Shown: positions 48,710 to 62,289 of the stretch, in pieces
How the letters are laid out: each line of letters opens with the position of its first letter
Numbering within the stretch: the stretch's first letter is position 1
Source: Onchocerca lupi
Taxonomy: Eukaryota > Nematoda > Chromadorea > Rhabditida > Onchocercidae
Assembly (NCBI GenBank): GCA_028564675.1
Contig: JAOVVO010000205.1
Coordinates: 51,503-115,502, forward strand
Direction of reading: 5' to 3'
Length of the DNA stretch: 64,000 nucleotides
Notes under the pieces: generated by a model
Databases searched by the model: none
Seen by the model: only the letters and a program-made list of their open reading frames with translations
Told to the model about the DNA's origin: nothing
Made by a program: the position numbers and the translations under genes

Positions 48710-51700
48710 CAATTCGAAAGTTTTAAATTGATTTGCAAAATATAGTTTTGAAATCATTCTTATATTAATTTTTTGTATGAAAAAAAAATTTAATTAATTA
48801 ATTGAATTCATTTCAAGTCCCAATTTTTTTGGAAATAATTAATTCGGCACTTAAAATTGTTAATAAATTTCTTCAAATGAAATAATGTTCACTTTTTTTT
48901 CGATTTCTTTAAAACGATTTTTTTAATTCATCTGAATAATTATAATTTTTAAATAATCTTTTAATTCAACTGAAAAAAAATTTTTTTGTCTTTTTTTTTT
49001 TAATTAGGAATTTATAAACAAATAGAAATCGAGAAAAAAAAGTGAACATCGTATCGCTTTCATAATTCTAGTTACTAAATTAATCACTCCAAAAAAAAAA
49101 AGAAAAAAGATCATTGTAATTGTAATGTTGAAAAATTATATCAGTATTATGAAATGATAATAATTAATCATAATTAATACAAATCATTTTGCTATATTCT
49201 TTCGGAAACGATGGTGTAGACGATTCGAATTTTAAAAAAAAATTTTTTTTTTTTTACCATTAACTCTCAGTATTAACATCAATCTAAAATATCATACTGC
49301 TTGATTTTATCATATTGATCCCCATTAGAATCTTCCAATCAATTATGATTATGATTATATCATATCATAATATTTTATTTCTCATTAAATTCAAAATTGC
49401 CTTTTCTGTATCATTTCAATCATATTTTGTTTTTAAAATTCAATTTTTCTGTCATTTTATCGACAATTTAATCAACGTATAGATATTCAAACAATGAATG
49501 GATCGCTTCTTCCATGATCAGTATTTGACCGTATCTGACATACAAAGTTATGTCACCAATAAATATTTGTGGTTATTTTTTTAAAAATCCAGTAAATTAC
49601 AAATAATTGAATTTCAAAAAATATTAGAAATATGATGATATTTGTTATTGAATCAGAAATATGGTGACATTGTCACTGTATTGAAATTAATGTGATATTT
49701 CTTACTGAATCAGAAATGTCAAAAATTGTAATAACATTTTTTATCGAACTAAGTAAAAACGATCAATATAAAACATTCATTATACAGAAATATTTTGTTG
49801 ATTTTTCTTGATATCCCTTTGAATAATTAACTAATTATTATTTGAACATGAAAGATTTTTCAATTATAAAAGCTTACACACCCGATATCAATTGCAATAA
49901 ATGAAAATCTGCATAATTTTCAAAATATAATTGATAGAAATATACAGCAAATATTTAATAGTAAATTTTTCAATATGTTTTCCAAATTTATTCGGTGAAT
50001 TTTTTTCAGAAAAAATCTTATCATTTTAGAAATGTTTTTTCGTTCCCTCCTTTAATCCTTTCATTCTTTTTCTCAAAAATTTGCACCTGTGCCTTTTCGA
50101 ATTATTTTCAGAAAATGATTGGTTTTTTTTTCTTTTTCTTCTTTTTTTTTTTTTTTTTTAATGAAGTTATAAAATGGCATGGAATTTAAATTGAATAAAA
50201 AGTGTGAGAAGGGAGAATTATTTATTATGAGAAGGAATATAAATAAATGATAAATAAAATACTTGGATTATAATTAATGAGCAAAAATATTTAGAATTAA
50301 AAAATTAATATTTAGAATTAAGTTCAAGTTAGACAAATCTAATTTTTTTTTCTTGCTTTAATTTTCTAAATTTCAAGCTTTTAATACATGTTAATTTGTT
50401 GCTAATTCCTTCTAAATTACTTTTATACGAAATTCTAAATTTATTTGCTCATCATAAATATAACACATAGCATTTTTATGATTCCATTAAATAAAAAAAT
50501 CGTTCAATTCTATAAAAAAAAAAGACCGGATAAATCTAATATAACCGGGTACATCTAAAACAAAATTAAATGCATCTAATACAAAAAGCTAGCAGATACC
50601 TAATAAAAAAAATTAAAATGACTAAACTTATTGTCAAGAATGAAATAAATCTGTGAAATTATTGCTTCAATTTTAATGACGTATATTTTCCGTTCAAGAT
50701 AATTGTGAATTGTTGACGTAATCTGATAAGGAAAAATTTATTTTCCAGTTAACTTTATCAATGATCATGTCATTTTGCCGAACCAGTAAATAAACTTTTT
50801 CGAGAATACAATTAAATAAGTGATAACATGCAACAATAATAATATCCGAAATTGAAAAAAAAAAAAAGAAAAAACCATTTCAGATTTTCCTTTTCAAATT
50901 AATTTTATTCTAAATCTTGTTTATAGTATTGCAGTCAAAAGTGCTCATTGGGCGTTAATGGTAAATAAGGATTATTTAATTTCAGAATAATATCATAATT
51001 TAATTTTCAATATAATGATGAAATTTAGGATTATAGAAAAGATCCAAACATGAATTTGAATATTGTGTTTCTTATTTTTATGAAATTTTATCGAAAAAAA
51101 AAAAAAAATTTGGCGAAAAATCTCATAACACACAATTTCACTAAATCCATTAATTTTGTTCGATTTTAGTAGTTCAAATCTGTATTTTATATAAAAAATA
51201 AACATTCATAGATAAAATATGTATGTATTCAAGCATTTACTTATTTAATTAACTTAAAAAAAAATTTTTAGTGCAAATTTTGCTGCGAATTTTTTTTCTG
51301 GAACTTTTTCATATGAAATTAATCAATTTTTATTATTATCCAGTTGTTAAATCAAATTTTGTAGAAAAATATGAACTAACTGTAATCATATAGAATTTTC
51401 TTTCATTTTCATAAATGTCGCTATAATTTGAATTTTATTTAACAAGTTGCTATTATGATAATGATAATAATTTCCATTAATTTCGGTCAGTAATATTTTT
51501 CATAATCTATTTTTTAGTATTCTGATCGTAAATTTCGATTAAAAGATTTCCTATTGTGAATCCATATCACAATGATTTAACAACAACTTCAAATATATAA
51601 TAATTATAATAAATAACAAGACGATTGCCAAGTCAAAAGTTTTTAATACTAAGCTGAAATATTCAAGCAAAAATGATGAGAAAAAGTGAAAATATTGGCT

Positions 51701-51979
51701 TGGTTACAAAGTAAAGGGTACAATGGTTCCTTTTTTTTTGGGAACATAAAATATAATAAACGACTAAAAGAAATGAATTTAGCATTAAAAGAATGAAGAA
51801 ATGGTAATCTTTTTTATATTATGATTAATTTCTCACTAATATCAATAAATCTCTCTGTATTTGTTTTCCTATTCTATTTCTTATTACTAATTAGCTGTAC
51901 CCACTCATGAGAACCGTGGCCTTCAGTTGATCAAACAAAATTTTCTACTCACTTATTTGATCTATCACAGGTATGACAG

Positions 51980-52395
51980 GTAAAAAAAAAGCAGATATAT
52001 CTATATAGAAATGCGCGACTATTCGAATGCAATTTAGCATCAAAATTTCAAATCAATCGATAAAGAACTAGAAACATTGTGTCAAAAGCCGCAACAAGCA
52101 TTTACATTTTTATTTATATGGATTTTTCGACTATTATCTAGTAGTGAATTTATGACTGGTTGATCCCACTGTGTTTTGGCGGGAAACATATTTGTCTTTC
52201 AGGGTCTTGGAGGGAAATATGTTCATCCTTATATACAGATTTTTAAAAAAAAAAGTAGTTATATATTTACAGAAATAAATTCCTATTCGAATGCAAAGTT
52301 GTATCAAAATTCCAAAACAATCGATGAAGAAACTGCAACAATGTGTCAAAAGCCACAATGAACATTTACATTTCTTTTTAAATAGATTATGATTA
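51980..52395. mobile_element. Two tandem Helitron terminal fragments
   Basis: Two direct copies (about 51990-52125 and 52270-52395) of the terminal block seen in the intronic Helitrons: CTATTCGAATGCAA, then TCAAAATTTCAAA.CAATCGAT, AAGAAACT.., TGTCAAAAGCC.CAA, and CATTTACATTTTTATTTATA. They share 5'-terminal sequence with the elements at 41.2 and 62.6 kb in inverse orientation. No coding part remains. Confidence 0.6.
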
Positions 52396-53035
52396 ACCCA
52401 TATTATTTTATGAATCCAATTAATTGTTATTATACATAATAATGATAATGATACATTATCATCATTAGCCGTAATCGTGATTTATTAAATAATTAATAAT
52501 TCTGACATAAATATATCAATTTCAATTTTTTATTATTTAATAATCGATTGAATTTTGCAATTTATTCGTCATAGAGTCTAATTAATATATAATCACATAT
52601 TTCATATTTTGAAACATATTAATGTACATTTAAAAATTAGTGAAATAAATGATTATTTTAACGAAAAGTGTTACGAATGAAATAATATGAAAGATATAGG
52701 CAATGCTTAATACTCAAAAATATTATTAGTCATATTATCAGTCCTACTCTCGAAAACTAAGTTAACATGACTTTTTCTTAATCATTTTAATCCATCTTAT
52801 GAACAGAGTTAATATAAGTATAAATTATGAGATAATCTGGATTGAATTTATATATATTAACAAGAATAATATAAGGAATGTTTAATACACAAAAGTATTA
52901 TCAATCATATTATCAATAATTTACTCAATAATGAAGCTAATATAATTTTTTAAATACATTTTAATCCTAGCTTATAATTTGATTTTGATCCAATTATTTT
53001 TTTGCTTTTATTTATATATATAAAATATAACTACA

Positions 53036-53060
53036 AATATATATATATATATATATATAA
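53036..53060. repeat. (TA)n microsatellite
   Basis: Uninterrupted alternating TA run. A second one lies at 53815-53842. Confidence 0.9.
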
Positions 53061-55264
53061 TGATTAACAATAGCATTTATATATATTTATACATGCATGA
53101 TGGATGTAAGGAATGTTTAATGTTATAAAAGTATTGTTAATCATTTTATCAATCCTATTATAGGATTAAGAAAATGATTAAAGCTGCATGATTTTTTCCT
53201 TTTTTTTTGCAAATCATTTTAATTTCAACTTATGAATATGCAATTGTTAAAGGTATTAATTATGAAATAATTTAAATTAAATGTTTACATATATATTTGA
53301 CTTTATTTTTCATATCATTATATATGCATTAAATGTTATGATGAAATTTTAAAGCATTTTGTAGCTATTAAATTGTACCAATGTTAATTTTTAATGAACG
53401 AATATGACTTCAAAAATATTCTTTATTATTCCTAATGTATTATTAAATTGTTCAAAAAAAAAAAAGAAAAAAAAATCCAAGTTTCCAAAAAAAAATTTTA
53501 ATTATTTCTCATGCTAATGAATTATATATTAACGACCATTTTGATTGGAAAATCTAAATTGAAAATGATATTATTGTTTGATATCTTTTCCAATTCATTG
53601 CACTGAGAAAATTTTATTGGATTATTGTTGTTAAATTATATTTTCTCATTTCATCACAAGTATTCTTTACATGATATGTGTATGTATGCATGTGAATATG
53701 TATAATATATATATGCGCATGTTTTAATATGATGATAATCACTGTATTCGCCTGATATAAAATTTTTCTTATCACATTCCTTAAAGATATGCATGCTTTT
53801 AGGTGTTGTGTTTGTATATATATATATATATATATATATATTGCTATGTAAAGGTATGTGTGTGCAGGTGTTTATGTATTTATGTGTCCATATGTTTATA
53901 TACAATAATAATAATCATATTCATATGATATCATACTTTTCTGTTTCTAAATTTTCAGTTTAGAAAAAAAAAAAAAAAAACTCGATAATTTTATTTAATA
54001 CAATAATTCGATCAATACTTCTTTAGCATCAAAAAAAAGAAGGAAAAAAACCAAGCATTGATTTAGTTAAATTTGAGATTTAAAAAAAAAAAAAAGAAAA
54101 ATTTATTTTTCCAATAAAATATAATGATATGATATAAAAATGAGGTTATTGATATATTTGAATTTAAAATTTAAAAAAAAAAGTAAAAGAAAAAATTGAA
54201 ATTTAAAGAAAATGAAAAGAGAAAACGAAGAATTTGATTTTCAACTGAATTCTAACGATAAGATATATGTCTTTTGTTGGAAAAATTGAATGAATATACC
54301 TTTTCTGAAATGTCATTACATTCATCAATTTGTGTCGTATCCGCTAGCAACTATAATTGAAATATATATGAATGTATATATCGATGATTTGTACGTATGA
54401 AATGATTTATTTATACCATGTTTGTCTATATAGCTTATGTGATAAATAGATTTTAGATAAATGGATATGAATTGTTAATTTACCTTTTTTTAATCTTTTT
54501 TTTTTCTTTTAAACAAAAAAACAAATTTCACATGAAATGATTTTAAAAAATTAAATGTATGTATGCGAGCCGAGGATTACTTTTTCTTCAATCCCATTTT
54601 TTGAATAATTCAACGTTATATTCATTGAATTGCAGTTATAAAAATCGTTTTTCTCTTTTTTTTTCTTTCACCTTTTTTCTTTTTCTTTTTCGCTTCTACT
54701 AGCTTTTTTCGTTTTTGGTTTAAAAAAAAAGTTGACGATTCATATTTTACTTGTTACAGAATTAATGAATGATAATGATTTGTTAATATTAATATTGACA
54801 ATTAATTAGAATTAAATATGATTGAAAAAAGATGTGAAATTTAAATTTATATAATTGTTAGGAACGATTTGCACTATATTAATGAATAGTTTTATGGTGA
54901 TAAATTTAATTTAAAAAAAAAGTTAAATTTCAATTCCTATTATTGTTAGAAAGCACTTGTATTCTAATTGATGAATAATTTTATGGCTAGAGCAAAATTT
55001 AAAATATCAGATTATACGCTTTATCGTATTTATTTATCTTATCCATTGATTATCACTTTTTTCATGCTTTATCAATCGTTGAATAATTCACGTAAAGAAG
55101 TTCAATTAGCATTAATATTACAGATTTAGAACAATTCAATATTGCTTAATTGAAAATTTTTGAAATTTGAATTTTTAGAAATCAAAATCTATTTGTTGAA
55201 AAAAAAAAAAGAACCAAAAGTGACAAGGTGATTTTCATCAACAAATACCCTAGAAGGGTAGCAT

Positions 55265-58200
55265 ATGTGGCGAAGCTTTAAGGGAGAATTAAGTGTTGAA
55301 AGGTTTGTCCTTTTAAGTTTTTTTTTTTTTTTTCCCTTCCTGTACTTTTTTATTTTATTTTGAAATTAATTTTCGCTATAGTCGAAAAATTTGTGATATT
55401 TCGAATGAATGAAAAAACGAAAAAAAGAAATGAAAAAATTATTTTTTCCTTTTTTATATTAAAATATGGAATATAATTAACAAATCTGAAAGGAAGCAAA
55501 TAAATTTTCTAAAATATTTCGAATAGTTATGAAAAAATTTGTCTCATACCTGTTTTCACGTATATGCATGTGTACACGGAGTTAATAATTTAAGTATCAT
55601 TTAAACTAAGCCGCTTAATTTAAATTTAAATTGAATTGAATTAATTAACTTTATGCATAAGAACAGTAAATTTTCTTTAAAGGATTAAACATCTATGTGA
55701 TATTAAATGTAATAAAGCGCCAACTCTAATAAGTTAGAAAAAGTATTAATGATAATAAATGTTGTCAATTTTAATGATACGATGATAAATTTATCAATTT
55801 TAGTGATGATATTTTAATATTTATGTAATCTAGGCGCAAATCTTAAAAAAATAAAAAAGAGGAATAAGACAAATAAGAATGTTATGCTAAAATTTTAATC
55901 TAAAAAAAAACCAAGATATTTTGCAAAAAATGGTAAGTATGGAAAAAAAAATAAAGAATTGGAAATTAAATTGATAGAATAAAAGTCTAATAATACTTTC
56001 TGACTGAAATTTTGTTGAAATAATTATATGTTACGCATATTTCCTGCAAATTTTCATTTCAACATTTCCGCTAAATTTTCATTTCTTTTTTTTGTCTAAC
56101 ATTTTCTCAGAAATTTCCATAAAATTTGATGAAATATTTTATATTACTAAGGCAGTAGTAATTGTTAATTTTGTTTTGGTAAAATGTGTGTTTCATCTTT
56201 TCAATTTACTGAAATACATATTTAAATAAATTATATGATATTTAAAATTTGTTTGTTTAAAAAATTTTTTCTAAAATTATTTTAACTGCTTATTCCCTAT
56301 TTTATGCGTTTATTTTCCTTCTCTTCTGGCTGATTATTATTCTGTTTACTGATTATTGCATGCATATTTTAAATGAAAAAAAAAAAGTGATTTCAGGCAA
56401 ATTGGAATAATTTGAAGTTATAAGTTCAAAATAGTTCAAAAGGTTATAATATCAAGTAGTATATTTAATTCAAGAATTACTGATATAGTACGATGATGAT
56501 TCAAGAATTTCATGAAGAGAAGAGATTTTAAATTAAGAAATGTAGTTATTGATCATTCATAATTGACAATGACCATTTGGAACAAAATAATTCTCGTCTT
56601 TTCATTGAAGCAAAGTTATTGATTGCTAGAATTTGACAATGATTAATTGGTTGATCATCAAAATTATATCAGAAATTGATAAAATGATCAGTTGGAAACA
56701 ATCACTGAATCTAATCGTTCTAGATATTCATGCAAAATTACTAATAAATTTAACATCAGCTATTCTATAGTTTTTTTCAATTTTTGAAGCAATTTGAAAT
56801 GTGAAAAAAGTTCGATAGATGGATGGATTTTACGAATCCATAAAAATTCCTTCTGAATTCTATCAAATTTACCTTATGTTGAAAAGTATATTAATGAAAA
56901 ATGCAAGGAAATATGTAACATAATCAAGCGTCATAACTTTTGCTTCAAAAATTGAACAAAATTAGATTTCACCTGGTTCGAACTTTTCTCCATTTCTCAT
57001 GCTCATTTTTAAATTTCATCAAACTAACTTCATCGTTTCTTCAATTATTATTTCAAAAAAAAAAAAAAAACTTCACAGTTATAAACTAAAATGACATGCA
57101 ATTAATTTCTTTTCAGAAAAAAAAAAAGAAAAAAAATTTTGTTTTCTTAAATATTCATGAAAAGATTAAATCTTTTTCTAAACGATAAAAAATTAACGAA
57201 CTATTTTTCTCGGCCTTTTTTTTTTTTTTTTTTTTTTGGTAATAATAATTTCTTTTTAAAGCTATAAATTCTCTCTTAATTATTTCCGAAAATTCATCTG
57301 CTCAAGAGTGATAATTATTTATGCAATCAACATCATCATTTATTTATTCAATCTAACCATCAATTATTTCAACTTATGAAAAAGAAAAAAAAAAAAAAAC
57401 AAATGAATATATATTTGTTGCTTAGGTTACCGTTGACAAGTTTAGAATTGACAAAATCAATTTGTAGTTATGTATGCAATTCAAACTTAACAAAGGATAG
57501 GCTGCTTATTCGATTTCGTTTATTTTTCATCAAACATCTTTCCAATTGTAAAATTCAATTTTTACATTTGCAAACATTTAATGCGTGCATAAAATGAATA
57601 TGTTATGGTGAAACTTATAAAACTAATAATTTCTCTCTTTTCCCATTATCTAATATTTCTAATATAACATTTTGAATGATTAAAAACAAAGAATTTGTCA
57701 ATTCATTGAGTTTTATCTTAAATTTCTAAACTTTTACGAAATGAAAATTAGCAGATGCAGTTACAGTAAATTTATTTTTAATAATTTAAATTCATTCCGA
57801 TGTATAAATGATAAATTCCTAGTCTTTTTTTTCTCGCCTAAATGTATTCTAAAGTAGATAATAAATTACAAACTAATATTTTTATGAAAATTTTGATTAA
57901 CAAAATTTTTATGAAAATTTTGTTAATCAAATTTGATTATAAAATAGTGATTTTAATAAATAATATAATAATATTTTCACAAAATTTTCTATAAAGCTAT
58001 ATTTTATTAAAAAATATTATAACTGTTTTTTTTTTCTTCTTTAAATTAAATACACGATATCATTTTGATTTTGGAATTAGCTATGAATTCTTATTTATGA
58101 TTAACAAGTGTTGTATTTATCTTTGAATTACTGATAAAATAATTTAATTGTTTTATCAAATATATGAAGCAACACATTTATCGCTGTTTCCATTTTTATT

Positions 58201-61200
58201 TCGTATTTTTTTAATCGTATATTTTGGCCTAAAAACTCTCTCGTTGTTTTCAATATTTTAACCAATTTTTTCATTATTAACAATCATATTTTTCATTTTC
58301 TAAAAGTAATGAAAATTTTTTGAAATTATAATACATTGAAAATTAATATTTTCTTTTTTTTTTTCGTTAATTTCAAATTATGCATAAAATTTGCAGCGGT
58401 ATCGAATCATCGGAGGAAGAAAGCATCTTATCGGACATTCCATCGAGAGAGCAAGCCACTACGAACAACAAAGTTGCTGTCGTTGAAGAAGCCGAAGAAA
58501 AGAAACAAAACGAATCAGAACAATCAAAATTGATTGAAAATTCAAAATTATCAAATCAAGAATCGGAAATAGCAGAAGCTAAATCATCTACGGTGGGAAA
58601 ATCCGAAGGAAAAAAATCAATTGCACGACAGCAAACAAGTTGTAAAATTATGGTATATTTAATTTATGTGATATTTTTGTTGTTTGTATATTTTAATTGA
58701 ATCTAATTCAAATTAAAACATTAATTAAGAGAAAAATAGAAATATTACAAGATTATAATCATGAAGAAAAAAATGTCTCAAAAGTAATAAAATAAGTGTT
58801 AAATTAATTGTATACAAGGAATATTGAAAAAAAAAGAAATAAAACCTTTGCATTTAGCAAAAGAGTAATGAATAATTGCGTAGTATTTGTCAATATTATT
58901 ATTAATGCAATAGTTATAATGTTAGGTTTGAAAAGTTTTTCATAAAATTTACTATTTAAGGATTAGATTTGATTAAGTATAACTTTAATATTGATAAATG
59001 GCATACTGTAATACAGTAAGGATTAGATTTGATTATGTATCGCTTTAATACTGTTAAATGGCATACTGTAACACAGGCAACATCAATATTTGATGTGAAT
59101 TCAAAAGTAGCTCGTCAAGCTCCTGAATTACCGAGTACCGATGGTATTGAATATCCAAGAGCCGCATCTTGGGCTAGCGAATCGTTGAATAATGTATTGA
59201 AAGATGAAAAAGGTTTGGTGAATTTTTTGTAAATGAAAATAACAAATTTTAAAAATGATATTAAATCAAAAAGAAAAATGAGAAATTAAACTTTTTGATC
59301 AATTGAATAAATTGTATATATTATTATTTTCAAAAATTTTGATAAATTTGATGAAGTAGCTTTTATAGGCCGCCAATTATTTCGGGTTTTTCTGCATGAT
59401 TCATTAGCGGAGGAAAATTTGTCATTCATTGAATCGTTTGAAAAATTCAAGCAAATGACTTCACCAGCTGAAAAAAAACAATATGTTCAAGAATTTTTCC
59501 ATAAATATTCACCATATGTCAATCTTAGTAGTGTAGCTTTACAGGTAAATTAATTTTTGAATTCAATAAATTTCGAAAAACATTATTTAATCTTCGATTT
59601 TTTGACGAAATTCATATTAAATGACATCAATCTATTCAATATTCTTTCAAATTCTTTAGTTTTTTTTTTCTTTTTTTTTTGATAAGATGGAAATCCCAAT
59701 TTAAAAACAAATCGAATTATAATAAGATAATAAGATGGGATCATTTAAAAATAAGTCAAGTTATAATCAGACAATCAAAAGATATAAAAGATATCACAAC
59801 CTACTCGTTACCATGTATATTTGCAGAATTTTCAAGAAAAAAATTCGTAAAAATTCGACAATTGACATATTGTTTTTAATGTAATATGAAAACTTTTGAA
59901 AAATAATAAAAGAAAAAATTTATAGAAAATTAAAGAAGCTGCAGCACAAGATGATCCGAATCCGGCAGCATTTTTGCTTGCCGTAAAAGAAGTAAACCGG
60001 TTGCTTGAGAATGATCAATTTCCGAGATTTAAACGATCCGATGTTTACATTAATTTCCTGGAAAAAGTTATGCCACGAGCATATGCTGATAAATGGGCAA
60101 CAAGTTTTGAAGCGCTTGTTGGAAATCAGGTCATTCTTTTTATCCTTTTTCTTTCAATTTTTTTTAATTTTTGTATTCTATCTGGCAAATTTAAATTTTC
60201 CATGAGATATCTAATCTTTCAATTTTTCCTTTTATTTTTATTTCATTTATGGAATACCTTTACGTTATAATCAATTTCACCGATAAATTATATTGTTAAA
60301 ATTCGAAAGTTACCTTTTGATCTTTCGTAAGAACTTTAAATGATAAGAAAAAGTTAAACTAAATTTTCCATTTCTATTTGCAAGAATGATATTAGAATTA
60401 AAAACCAAATCAGTATTGATATATTCTGAATTTTTCAAGTATCATATATGTATGTATATATATTAGCTGGATCGGCCACGTTTCGCATGTCCGACTCCAG
60501 CTAATCTATATAAATAAAAACATCAATGTTCGTTTTTTCAAAATCTTAAATCTCCAAAAGTTCTTCAACACGCGCCTTTTCTATATTAATTCAAAATCTT
60601 AGATATCGAAAAGTTTTTACCTATTGCCTTGATACAAATTTTGATACACTTTGCATTCGAATACGCGCATGTTTTTATATACATGTTGCTGTGGCTCAGT
60701 CAGGTAAGGTGAAAAAAAAAAAAAAAGAAAAGAGAAAACACATGTTTCTAGCGTCGGGGAAAAAAACTGATACTTTGTAACTTGATTTGTAGTTTGGTTG
60801 GATTGGAGACTGATTCTTGCTAATGTAATTAGTGCTAGGCCAGAAATAAATGTGAAGAGATTTTTTGATGACAGAGATGAATGCTGTTGAGAAATGTTTT
60901 ATTGATTGATGAAAAGTGTTTCTTCGTAACAAACAATTATTAGAGAAGATTCAGGCAGTTAATCACTGGGTTATTCTTTTCTTTGTCAATAATAGAGAAG
61001 AATACTGTTTAAGTGAATTGTCTGATTATTTCTAGTGTTGTGTTGTTTTGAACTTCGAACTGAAACCCTTAGAGACTCCGAACTATTGCTGTTGCTGCGT
61101 CGATCTTTGTCCTTTATCTGTGAATTGGAGCGTTTTGGTGGTTAACATGTTTGTTGTCCCTTTGAAACTATGTCGTGCCACTTAACCTTTTGTATTTCTT

Positions 61201-62218
61201 GTTTACAATTATTGTCATAGCGTTATTTGACACCTGTCAGTTTTCATCCATATCTAATATGTTTAATTTCACAATACTTGTGGGTATACAGTATTTTTTG
61301 TTGTTCCATTGTCTGTGTAGATGTAGAGACTGTCTGGTTTGCTGACTCTAGAACACGCAACATGTAATTGTGAGAAGCAATCCGTGTCTAGGTCCATGTG
61401 AGAAGCAATCCGTCTCTAGATCGAAACCGCACAATTCTGAAGATTGACTCTGAGCTTTGTTGATGGTGAATAAAAATACCAATCGAATTGGGAATTGCAG
61501 TCTTTTAAACTGAATTGACTTATCCATTGGAATCATAAGAAGGCGAGGAATAAGGACATCTTTACCGTTGAAAGGTTCTGTCAAGATTGTTGCCTCTACG
61601 AAATTCCTTATTGATTTTTCTACTGCAAGCGGTGTGCCGTTGCAAAGTTTTGGCAGATTATTGTTTAAAAAGAAAAAAAATTAATGCCAATTAAGTTAAA
61701 TTGTAAATCACCAACACTTCTTATGAATTTGAATATTTAATCTATGGAAAAATGGAAAAAGTTGTATCTTTAGCTTAATATTGTAAATTTAATATAATAT
61801 CTTAACATTAAATTTACAATATTAAGTTAAATCAAATTAAATCAGAGAAGATTAACTGAGCAAAAAGATTGATCCTAAGAAATATTTGGAATTAATATAA
61901 TGAAATTTCTTTAGGTTAAATTGATATCTTTTTTCAAACAAATTAAGCTTACTTTTATTAAAAAAGAGAAAAAAAAGAATTTGAATTTCAAATTTTAACA
62001 GGCATTCGAAATTTCTTTTTCAAATTTGTTACAAATGCAAAAACTTTTATATTTATATGCCATATCAAAAAGCATTTTAATTCTTTTCATCATTTTTTTC
62101 CTTCTTTCCTTGGATAAATCCATCTAATGTAATAAGCATAGCAACAGAGAAAGAGAGGTAGGAAGTAGAGGAAGAATGAGAGAAAAAAAGAAAGGCGGAT
62201 TATTATTATTAATTATTA

Positions 62219-62289
<71 letters not shown>

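Larger units (their letters stand above)
48657..55264. other. Long AT-rich intergenic region
   Basis: Contains simple sequence ((TA)n at 53036-53060 and 53815-53842), many A/T runs and the Helitron terminal fragments near 51.9-52.4 kb. No gene is supported. Open frames such as 52134-52361 fall on the transposon fragments; 53654-53905 falls on (TA)n and TATG repeats. Confidence 0.5.

Noticed and set aside
50935..50960. A possible extra 26-base exon (SQKCSLGVNG) for the MIG-18-like gene.
   Set aside because: It has good-looking splice sites and phase, but no onward exon was found and the gene already has a stop and poly(A) signal 2.2 kb earlier.
53654..53905. Minus-strand 83-codon frame rich in Tyr/Ile/His/Thr.
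   Set aside because: It is translated (TA)n and TATG-type simple sequence, not a gene.
58380..58396. ATG at 58380 (MHKIC) as the RGS start.
   Set aside because: It lies between the poly-T tract and the TTTGCAG acceptor, so it would be removed with the intron; the 55265 exon fits the phase.
48605..58652. Splicing the MIG-18-like exon 3 (ending in phase 2 at AG|GTCAAT) to the RGS exon at 58397.
   Set aside because: Phases match, but it would fuse a secreted protein to a cytosolic RGS protein; an in-frame stop with AATAAA follows exon 3, and a better first exon exists at 55265.
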